Origin: Suillus spraguei
Taxonomy: Eukaryota; Basidiomycota; Agaricomycetes; Boletales; Suillaceae
Direction: 5' to 3'
DNA length: 17,492 nucleotides
NCBI GenBank assembly: GCA_016800925.1
Contig: JABCPU010001052.1
Coordinates: forward strand, 1 to 17,492
Shown one piece after another: positions 1 to 7,882 of this stretch; the first letter of the stretch is position 1; the number at the start of each line of letters is the position of its first letter. Under the pieces are notes generated by a model. It saw nothing but the letters and a program-made list of their open reading frames with translations. It was not told where the DNA came from and made no database searches. The position numbers were made by a program, and so were the translations under genes.

Positions 1-480
1 ATTCGTGACACTCGGCCATTGTCAATGAAAGAGATCTCGGGTGGCAAGTGAGTATAACAATCCAAGTACATCCATCACGAGCACCTGGTGTGTTCTGTTG
101 GGACCTTGTATCTGAAAGGAATCATGTACTTGAACAATATGTTTAGCACTGAGGTGATCATGAGGTCTAGTGCTCAGCCATTGCAAGATAGCAGATTCTC
201 CGTTGTTGCTTGAAAGATTGGTGATGACTATCTTCAACATCACGCAGCGGCTGTGAGGATATCCAAAGCATCAATCAGTCAACAAGTCACAAAACATGTA
301 CGTTACAGCTAACTTTTCCACAGTATCTTTGGTGAGCCAGATCATTGACATTGACCCCAAACCTAGCTTGTGGAGAACTCAGTATCTTGGATTATCCCGC
401 GAAGAAAATGTGTCGCCCAAGTATACCGGGTGATATCCGCCTGGCTTATAACCATTTATTTCTTCCGTGTCTTCCTGGAA
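1..480 (-). pseudogene. SRPK-like serine/threonine protein kinase, N-terminal fragment, probably decayed
   Basis: Read on the minus strand from about 480, the translation carries the N-terminal signature of fungal SRPK-like kinases: EINGYKPGGYHPVYLGD, then VLHKLGLGS (glycine-rich loop) and IWLTKDT. A second block from about 252 down to 22 gives VMLKIV (the VAIK-type lysine), ESAILQWLS, HIVQVHDSFQIQGPN and QVLVMDVLG, which is the rest of the N-lobe up to the hinge. An intron lies between the blocks, with a good acceptor (CTCACAG) just above 252. The catalytic loop and C-lobe would lie beyond the left edge. The frame is interrupted by TGA at 379-381, where the family normally has arginine (RY*VLHKLG), and the phase across the intron does not match. 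SRPK kinases phosphorylate SR splicing factors, but many Agaricomycete copies are expanded, fast-decaying paralogues, and this looks like one. The family call is fairly sure; pseudogene status is inferred. Confidence 0.62.
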
Positions 481-1148
481 GCTGAGAAAGTAGAATGGGG
501 GAAATTCATGTGGTGCCCATGGTGGTTACTTTACTAAACCATTTTGGAAAATTTACGATTAGGTAATGCTTATTTTCTGTAAGTCAGGTGACCTATCACT
601 ACCTCCACCCAGACCGGCCATGTCAGAGTCGTCCTCCATAAAGTTTTCCATTACTTGGAAATTGCAGAAAATCATCCATGCCAAATAATTAGCCTTGCTT
701 TGCAACATAATGTCCAACTACAGATTGAAGGTGGTCTTCGAAAGACAAAATACATGATGTGGGCGGTGCGACTCAGACACGGCATATATTCAAGTTGGAA
801 TACGAATATAAACCATTGCTCATGCAATGTAAGTCCCACTTCTCTTCACCTCATACCTAGGTACTCAATCATTGACATGTCAACTAGATGGCTCCAAGCT
901 CAGATAAAGGTGTACCTCTTTCGGCCAGGCTCCCTGGCGGTCAGCTAGTTATCTATATATACGGGATAAGGTCGAGCCTGCTAGCTAACGAGTTGTCAGT
1001 ACTCAAGGACTTCATATGAGATTGGGATGCATCAAAGGCTGCTGCCAAACCAGCGACCTTCCTTTGTGTTATGTGAGTTATATCCCACTTGACAGCTTGA
1101 GAATGGGGTTAGAATTTCATGCAGCAAGAATTATTACAAATTGACATC
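481..1148. other. Spacer with no recognisable gene
   Basis: Only short open frames occur here (for example 655-948), without motifs, codon bias or intron structure that would support a gene. The left part should include the upstream region, or a first exon, of the minus-strand kinase remnant: a TTTCTCAG acceptor-like string sits immediately upstream of its first recognisable codons. Confidence 0.4.
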
Positions 1149-1246
1149 TTACAAGGGACCAATATCACATGGTTTATTTGCACAAATGATATGTGGTGTC
1201 ATTTGTGCCAAAAAACAATGTGATATGCTTAAGGAGTCCCCTGTAA
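1149..1246. repeat. Imperfect inverted repeat (fold-back hairpin 1)
   Basis: The arms 1149-1189 and 1199-1246 are reverse complements around a 9-nt loop. Pairs that can be checked by eye are GCACAAATGA (1180-1189) with TCATTTGTGC (1199-1208), ATATCACAT (1162-1170) with ATGTGATAT (1218-1226), GGGAC (1155-1159) with GTCCC (1236-1240), and TTACA (1149-1153) with TGTAA (1242-1246). The right arm is a few bases longer, which makes an internal bulge. The open frames found on both strands here are by-products of the palindrome. It could be a small non-autonomous fold-back element or a small-RNA hairpin precursor. Confidence 0.8.
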
Positions 1247-1272
1247 AACGTCGACTTGTGATAGTTCTTGAT

Positions 1273-1355
1273 GTGTCACCAGTTGCTTTCTTATCGATGT
1301 ATGTGGGATGGGTATATGCATTGATAAGAAAGCAACCCATCTTCTGGTGTCACAC
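1273..1355. repeat. Imperfect inverted repeat (fold-back hairpin 2) followed by a C12 run
   Basis: The arm segment 1282-1295 (GTTGCTTTCTTATC) pairs perfectly with 1323-1336 (GATAAGAAAGCAAC). An outer stem pairs GTGTCACCAG (1273-1282) with CTGGTG...ACAC (1344-1355), with a small bulge. The loop region is about 1296-1322. A run of twelve C residues follows directly (1355-1366). Hairpin 2 begins only 27 nt after hairpin 1 ends, and the two stems have different sequences. Confidence 0.78.
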
Positions 1356-1366
1356 CCCCCCCCCCC

Positions 1367-2367
1367 ATCCCGTCGACTCCCAAGTTCTCAGTATTCCGCA
1401 CGCTGTTTTTATATTCTCACGTCTCAAACTCGTTGCCAATTCTGTTACGGAGGAGCATTTTGCTTCCAGGATTCTGCTCACGATTCAGCTCCACTTCGAG
1501 CTTCGCCCACTCCAGGCCAGACTGGGTTTTTAGCTCGCGCGTCAATCCCCTCCCAAGTCCACCATCTTTGGAATGCTTCACCATACAATTACTAGGCAAC
1601 ATGGTCGCTAACTTCCGGCAAACCCTCACTGCAGATGCCACCGAGCCACGCGTTAAAAGGCGTCTGGGAATGACATCCACCGTGGAATCAATACCTGGAC
1701 TATCCAGAAACCAAGTGAGATTGACACCAGTTCCTTTACCAAAGCTCTCATCCCAATTATCACGTACCAGGCACTGCACGATCGATTTTCAGTTACTGAT
1801 TATTATTTTCGCGCACTGCCATGTGCTGCCTTCTTCGTGAATGACAATTTGTGCACGCTGATGGGGACGACACGATGGGTGATCTGCCTGTAGAATGACG
1901 GAGCTCACGCCTAAGGATCTTATCGCCCGCATACACACTCCTCTATTCTACGACGAACCTACTCATAGCCCCAAACTCTCGAGCTGTTCAGTGCATCATG
2001 CATCATGTTGGAGAATCGCTTCAAGCTTGCTCATACAATTGTGATCGCGCTAGGTTCTGAATAAGTTGATTGCCCGCGATTTTCTAAAACGAAACTCTCC
2101 ATAGGTAAACATATGAAGGGCATGTCTTTCCAGGACACAAAAATGTGATTTGAACGTGTCTGTTTATAATATATTATGACGAGCCTGTTCTGTAATTTAC
2201 TTTGGTAAACGCCATCATGGCGATGATTCAGCGAACGAAGACGTGGATTCCTCAAGCTATAACACGAAGTTAGCGCAATACCTCAACATGGAAAATGAGA
2301 CTGTTTGATAGGTCCAGATGATACAAGTGTAAGTCATGCTATGATCACTATAGAGTCGTGTTTGAAC
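1367..2367. other. Spacer, no supported gene
   Basis: Overlapping open frames on opposite strands at 1417-1840 and a 49-codon frame at 1895-2044 show no recognisable domain or convincing splice structure. The right part should contain the 3' untranslated region of the HAM1-like gene, whose stop codon I place at 2368-2370. Confidence 0.4.
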
Positions 2368-5328
2368 TTAGCGACCAAAAAGAACATTGGAAGAGGTGGT
2401 AGGTTCAGGCACAATTGAGAAGCTGTGTATACGAGAATCAGTGTATGAAGCTTGGTAATCGGAGATCAAACTTTAACTTACGCTTCGCTCCTCCATTTTT
2501 TCCCCTCCTTCGCCTTATCTTTGGTCGTTTGATAATCTTGATTGACCCGTCCGGGTCGATATCCTCCTTGAATCATCGAAGCACGCATATTATGGACAAC
2601 CTTGAATTGAGACTTGCTTTCCGACGTCTTGATAGATTCGTCCTTCTTGTGTTTGAACAACTGCTACCGTGGTTAGCGGGATAACTCGAAGACTGGTCAA
2701 CACTCACATGTTGCAACACCTGACGGCGACTCAATTCATCATTCGTCTTTGTCTCCTCCATGCGATCCCTCACGGTGACGAGCTGTTCGTCGAGGAATTC
2801 CAGTCCAGTCCTGATTGCTTGTGCAACTGCCTTCTGGATATGCCTCTTCACCACACCTGTCGCAAGAATTTTGATAGTTTTATAGAATGTATCGTGCTTT
2901 GAATCACGGATACTAAACTTCAGCGAATCAACCTTGACATGCACATCCTTGACTTTGAAGACGGAGCTGCGATCTCTGTCGGCAGAAACGAGATGGATAG
3001 TGACTGTCATGCCTTGTCCACCGAGGACAATATGGGCTATGCCCGAGTCCCTCATTTTGATTCCGGTCTTCCTGCGGAAATAGAGGGCAACGTCTCGTAT
3101 GTCCGCCTGGATCTGTGCAAGTGTGATTGTGAACTCGTGATGCCGATCATCTTGAACGGCATCATGCGGGCTGAACTTCAGAAAGTTATATGCCTCCATA
3201 GATATAACATTGGGAAACATGTTGTGTCCTCGAGGAGTGAGGTTCTCGATGACAAGGTCCACCGTATCGTCGGTGTATTCGAGACGCGGAATGGGCAAAT
3301 ATCCGACCTCGAGTGCCAACTTTATTAGCTTCTTACCCCAGCAGCTGAACATTGACATACCTGTTCCACCGTCATAGGCAAAATGACGTTTCTGATATCG
3401 CTCCAAAGATCGGCCTTAAACTTCATACTACCTTCACTATCAAATAGTAGGTCACGCGTCAACTGAGCCCAGCCTTCGCCAAAGCGTTTGTTCAAGGGAT
3501 CTTCTCCCATCGCCGCGAGCCATTTGCCAATGGCATGGAAAAGGTTGTCGAAACGCTCTTTATACTTCTCGTCCCAGAAATGACGACCTGACTCGAGGAT
3601 TTGGTTACCCTCACGGTTGCAATCATTTTCCAGTACGAAGCCCGCCTCAAGTAAAACCTACACCGCCGTAAGCATGCTGTTTCGTGTCCATAAATGATAC
3701 TTGCCTTGCGAATATACGTATTCAAACGATGAAACCAGTTCCTAAACTCATCATCGCGGCGAGCATCATTGATGAGAGCATTGGAAGCGTCAAAAATATC
3801 ATCCATGCTGAGACCGTCTGTGAAACGCTCGAGCAGAGTACGAAGCTCAGACATGGTAGCACTAAGTGCTCTATCCTTCACGGGGATTAGTGGAGCCGAA
3901 AGATTCACACTAATACAAAACATATTTGCGCGATGGCACTACCGCCGCGACCCGCAGCAGTTTGTCTATAGGACACATATCGCTCAACTTCGCCGAGAAA
4001 CCATTTGATGGCGTCTTGGTAGTCGCTATGCTTTTGGCACTCGATTATGACCTTCTTGCCGCGATAAATGAATTGGTCGCGGTGCTCCACAGGGAAATAC
4101 TCCTCGGCCAGGAACTTGCGTGCTCGCTCGATGTGCTCAGAGGCTCGGTTTCGTTGCTGGGGGAAACGCTCAGACACACCACCCATGACAAAAGTATCAG
4201 CAATGGCGACTTGAATGAGGAAAATACCAGCATACTGCATAGTCGCGAATACGTTCTTTAATCCCCCGTTTTTTTTCCCGGTCCCCAAAGATGAAGTGTC
4301 GGATCCAACATTTTCGACGTTCCTTGAGAGGTGAATGAGCAGACAGCTTGAATCAGAAAGAACTACACACCCTTGCTGACGAGCCTGACCTGCTTTCTCC
4401 TGAGCAGTATCCTGAGCTTGAGATACTTTGTCTTTCGCGTCATCCTTGACATCATCAACAGCAGCACAGCCCTCGCCAACGATTTGCTTCCCAGATTTCT
4501 GCGAGTCACCCCCTGTTGTTACCGTGGCATTATCAGCACGGGGGTGACGCTCGACGACCGTGTCCGTTCCGGGAATTTTCGCCTCCAGAACTGGTGTTTC
4601 ACTAGAGCCAGCTTTGCGTCCACCCTTGGTAACGAACTCATCTTGGGGAACAGCCTCATCAATATGGGCAAGCTCTCAGCAACTTTCGATGCTTCTTTAG
4701 CAAGTATGTCTCGTCCAATGATCGAGAAGTCGGAAAGTAACTTGCGAACTTCGGAATTGGTGAGGATAAGGGAAAGAATGGTGCGCAGATGGCAAACGGC
4801 TAGCAAAAAAAATGGAATTGAATACTTTTGCAATGATGTGATGAGCACACACGCACCAGTCTTTTCGTCAATTTTGGCGCGACCTAAGGGCGGGACGCCG
4901 GGGTCTATATTTACGCTGTAAAGAGAGATATCGCGAGTATTCCAAATAAAACTCTGGAAAAGCTCGTCGGCATTTTTCTCGGTAACTATGCGACGCGCAG
5001 TTTCGATAATTTCACGAGCATCTTGAACAAGTTTTTGCCCGTCTGGAGACAGCTTGTTCTCATCCACTAGCGGTATCTTCAGCAAGTACTGCAGTATCTC
5101 GTCTATTTGATGATTGTCTGGCATACGCCCTTGGAGAAATGCTTTAATCGCGCGGTAAAAGTGGATCTGGTTCATAATCCAATTGAGCAAATATTGTCAC
5201 GACTATTTCAATAAGAAGCTCGCCGTTCTGGAGACATCAGCCTCCTTGGCAGCCTTGTCTGTTGGCGCGACAACAGAGCCTGCCTTAGGGTGTTCTGAAA
5301 TATCTTTTGTTGCTGGCGGGAGAGACAT
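2368..5328 (-). CDS. HAM1-like protein (HAM1 N- and C-terminal domains; BPI/LBP-related fold), about 9 exons
   Basis: The product resembles the large fungal proteins with HAM1_N and HAM1_C domains, thought to adopt a BPI-type lipid-binding fold; the exact function is unknown to me. Start ATG is 5326-5328 (MSLPPATKD). Diagnostic stretches are QGRMPDNHQIDEILQYLL, LTNSEVRKLLSDFS and IGRDILA; a lysine/aspartate-rich LEA-like linker (VKDDAKDKVSQAQDTAQEKA); RKFLAEEYFP, RDQFIYRGKKVIIECQKHSD, MGEDPLNKRFGEGW, LTRDLLFDSEG, IPRLEYTDD, FSIRDSKHD, and the C-terminus KTSESKSQFKVV. Introns supported by homology and splice signals: 2423-2481, 2661-2707, 3308-3360, 3658-3704 (GC-AG), 4323-4370 and 4800-4856. 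One begins at 4235 with a damaged acceptor near 4184. Two more, near 3876-3976 and 5167-5235, are unresolved. The last exon (2368-2422) ends SIVPEPTTSSNVLFGR. Frame breaks near 4676 and 4263-4276 look like single missing bases. Family confidence is high; exact ends of the first two exons are uncertain. Confidence 0.85.
3658..3704 (-). other. GC-AG intron (47 nt) in the HAM1-like gene
   Basis: On the minus strand the exon ends CGCAAG, followed by GCAAGT, and the next exon begins after GGTGTAG. Splicing joins TYIRK to VLLEAGFVLEND, an uninterrupted continuation typical of the family. No GT donor nearby gives this join. AG|GCAAGT is the usual context of functional GC-AG introns. Confidence 0.75.
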
Positions 5329-6139
5329 GATAAAGTAAAGAGGGCTTCTTGGAAGTTCTTGCTTGTGTTTTCAACTGGTTATTGTGACCATTCTGTTCAA
5401 ACCAACGAATGACATCGCAGCAGCATTGCCTATTTTGGACTATGACATACCTTTTTAAAAACGCCACAATGCGAAGGTCTTCGATCGCATAAGAAAACCA
5501 AAGATCCAACGAAAATCTAACTTAATGTCCTTCCAACTTCCCAGTAGGTGAGAAAGAGAACGATATACGTCGAGGAAATTTGAAGCTGTCTGTGTTATAG
5601 CGGCACCGCTTTTCAACGTCTTTAGCACGATGAGATAGAGAAAGGTTTAATCTTTGGACGTCATGCCTACTCAGAGATACCACGCATCAAGAAGCCAGAA
5701 AAGCACGAGACTGTGACGAGTCAGCAGCAGGACAGCGCCAACTTGAACCCAGACTAAGATCAGCAACTTGACGAACATGAGAGCGTCGAGCGAGAAGATA
5801 CCTATTGCAAAAGTGACTTGTCGGCAGAATATTTACAACGCAAACATTCCTAACAAAAACACAGAGAAGAGTGTGAATGTAGCTTGCATGACATTAGCAT
5901 CACTATTTGAGAAAGAAAAAACATAGAATATAACGGACTACTGCGTGCTGGATACAGTGAGGTGGCAGCGAGAAACCGCCGCATCTGCAGGGTGTTGACA
6001 AAGGTGCAAACATACCGTTGTGAAGACGTGGCCAAAAGAATTCGAAAGGTACGGCCGTCAGGCTGGATGACTTTCCATAGGCAAAATAATCCAGAATAAA
6101 TATACCGGAGTCTCAAAAATATTACCAATACCAAAATTT
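5329..6139. promoter_or_regulatory. Divergent intergenic region, left half
   Basis: This stretch lies between the minus-strand HAM1-like gene (ATG at 5328) and the plus-strand small secreted-protein gene (ATG at 6439), so it should contain the HAM1-like promoter. I see no domain-bearing open frame. The frames at 5285-5509 and 5850-6134 lack recognisable features; the former overlaps the HAM1-like first exon in another frame. Confidence 0.35.
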
Positions 6140-6272
6140 ATGATCGCCCGCTGCCTCCAAGTCTGCTAGTACTTGAGTTGTCACATTCCAGACCCCCAGA
6201 ATCACACAACGCAGGATCCTCGCGCTTTTGGCAGTTATGCACAAATGCATAATCCTCGTTCGATAGGGTCGG
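6140..6272 (+). repeat. Duplicated upstream block, copy A
   Basis: It is directly repeated at 7491-7644. Both begin ATGATCGCCCG, share CCTCCAAGTCT and TTGTCACATT, and contain a 41-nt core (6200-6240 against 7566-7606) that differs at one position. Each then carries GCATAATCC and ends near a CGATA...GGTCGG string. The core ends TTATGC, followed after 6 nt by GCATAA (6235-6252), a 6-bp dyad. The block lies about 170 nt upstream of the secreted-protein start codon. Confidence 0.85.
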
Positions 6273-6322
6273 TCCCGCACATGCTCTTATTCGGTGCCGT
6301 ATCCCTGAGCCCGTTTTCGCGG

Positions 6323-6329
6323 TATAAAA
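6323..6329 (+). promoter_or_regulatory. TATA box of the small secreted-protein gene
   Basis: TATAAAA lies 110 nt upstream of the ATG at 6439 and is followed by a pyrimidine-rich stretch (about 6382-6438), a common core-promoter layout for well-expressed fungal genes. Confidence 0.55.
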
Positions 6330-6438
6330 TGTACTAGTAGGTGCTCCGGCCATTGAAAACTAAAGTACTCTTAGCTTTTTATCTACATCTCCTTCTTGTA
6401 CGTCCTCCCTGCTTCCCTCAATCGCCCCCGCTGTCATT

Positions 6439-6996
6439 ATGTTCTCTAAAGCCTTCGCGCTCTTTGCTCTCTTCGCTGTCATTGCTCCTGCATTGGCGGC
6501 TCCCCTCCTGGCGATGTCGCTAACGTTGTTGCTGTAGTTGGTACGTGCTTTCATGTCACTTATTAGTTCAAAAGCTGAAATTTTTGCAGGGGTCAAGAAT
6601 ACATTGAAACGATGCTGATGTCAATGCTCTCAGCACTCACAAGCGTGATGAAGGTATTGGCGTGTTCTCTTGTCACGTATTAACTCAAATGTTAATTTTG
6701 CAGTGGTCAAGCCTAGCCTCAAGGACGTAATTGCGACACTCCAGGCAGCCAGCAAGGAGCAAGGCCCGTGATGGTGCCGACGATGTCGTCGACATTGCGA
6801 GTAAGTAGCTTCATGTGCCGGGTTCTAACTCATCACTCTTTCAGTTGTCCACAACGATCTCAACGACTTGAATGCCAACGTCGCCTCACCACACACTTTA
6901 ACATTTTGTTCCTACCGTCGATCATCAGATTCAATGCTACTTAGTCGCGTAGCGAAGTCTTCTAATGAAATTTTGCCGATCAAATTGTGCAGGTGA
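6439..6996 (+). CDS. Small secreted protein with signal peptide and dibasic KR sites, about 4 exons
   Basis: The ATG at 6439 opens a classical signal peptide (MFSKAF, then a hydrophobic core, then APALAAP with likely cleavage after ALA). Clean introns lie at 6541-6589, 6654-6703 and 6801-6844 (44-50 nt, GTACGT, GTATTG and GTAAGT donors, GCAG or TCAG acceptors). The mature part reads VANVVAVVG-VKN, TLKR, DADVNALSTHKRDE, then VVKPSLKDVIATLQ and IVHNDLNDLNANV. Two KR dipeptides, each followed by D, suggest possible Kex2-type processing. Keeping this reading needs small frame corrections: one base near the C-run at 6502-6505, one near 6610-6612, and one change near 6764-6768. No family is recognised. 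The last exon and the stop at 6994-6996 are tentative. It could be a decaying gene, but the splice signals are intact. A TATA box and duplicated block A lie upstream. Confidence 0.5.
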
Positions 6997-7490
6997 ATCA
7001 GTCTGGACATGTGGGGGTATCCTTTGCGCGGAGTTGTCCCACTACTAGAGCCATACACTTTTTTCGATTTACATAATAACTGCAAACGTAATAGCCGAAT
7101 CAGATGAAACCGTAAGAACTACTACAATGATCACTGATAGGCTAATGGAACCACCGGAATGAATCCTTCACTTGAACATATCACGAACGCCTACGACTTC
7201 AGAATCTTCGGGCTTCGGTGGCGTACTCATGCGATTGGTTGGGCACGGATTCGGTGATGGTTTATTGGATGACGTACTCGTCGGAGTTTTCCCGGTGTAG
7301 CGTTTGGTCGCCTCTCCCTTCAGAGTGCCATGAAAATCTGGGGCTGGTCATCAGTCTAACTTAGTACTATGTGGGCTGCAGGATAGTTTGACTAGATCTT
7401 GCCCATACTCAATCAAATTATCCTTTAGCAGCGATTGATTGATCAACATCTGGCATTCTACCCAACGTTCAACGTTCATTTACAAGCTTA
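6997..7490. other. Spacer between the secreted-protein gene and duplicated block B
   Basis: No open frame with recognisable features and no obvious structured element is visible. It presumably holds the 3' untranslated region of the small gene. Confidence 0.35.
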
Positions 7491-7644
7491 ATGATCGCCC
7501 GTGCAGCCCTTCGTCCTCCAAGTCTACCAGTATTTATCTTTTGTCACATTAATCCAAACTTCCCAAATCACACAACGCAGAATCCTCGCGCTTTTGGCAG
7601 TTATGCTCATAAGTGCATAATCCCCGGTCGATATACTAGGTCGG
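7491..7644 (+). repeat. Duplicated upstream block, copy B
   Basis: This is the second copy of the block at 6140-6272. Within the 41-nt core (7566-7606) only one base differs. The TTATGC/GCATAA dyad is kept at 7601-7620, but its spacer is 8 nt of different sequence instead of 6, so the arms are conserved while the loop varies. This copy lies about 240 nt upstream of the M3 peptidase start codon. Confidence 0.85.
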
Positions 7645-7672
7645 CCATGCACGCCGAAGCACTAGTAAGACG

Positions 7673-7684
7673 TATATATATATT
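7673..7684 (+). promoter_or_regulatory. TATA-like AT tract upstream of the M3 peptidase gene
   Basis: An alternating TATATATATATT tract lies about 200 nt before the ATG at 7883 and just after duplicated block B. It is rather far for a TATA box unless the 5' leader is long, so this is only a candidate. Confidence 0.3.
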
Positions 7685-7882
7685 CAAATTGATAGCCCTA
7701 CTAAACCAGCCCTCAAATACCTCACACCAATACAATTTCTGTTCTTCAAGACATCCAGTGCCTTGCGCTAGAGCCATCCGCGATCTCAGTATTCACGATC
7801 ATAGACATCAAGACCGTTCTCCAGTACTAGCTCACACGCAAAATCTACCTTTTCGTTCGCGCTATCGGAAAGCGATCCTATC

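Noticed and set aside
655..948. 97-codon plus-strand open frame
   Set aside because: No domain, no promoter or splice support; probably chance.
1149..1340. Open frames on both strands over the hairpins
   Set aside because: The two frames mirror each other because the DNA is palindromic; the inverted repeats explain them.
1417..1840. Overlapping open frames of 120 and 135 codons on opposite strands
   Set aside because: Neither shows a domain, splice structure or codon pattern that favours one strand; long overlapping frames can arise by chance in GC-balanced DNA.
1895..2044. 49-codon plus-strand frame beginning MTELTPKDLIARIH
   Set aside because: The first 30 residues look protein-like, but there is no convincing downstream exon and no recognisable family.
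6140..7644. Duplicated block as LTRs of a retrotransposon
   Set aside because: The blocks are only about 150 nt, do not begin TG and end CA, and the DNA between them holds an intron-bearing secreted-protein gene with no reverse transcriptase or integrase motifs.
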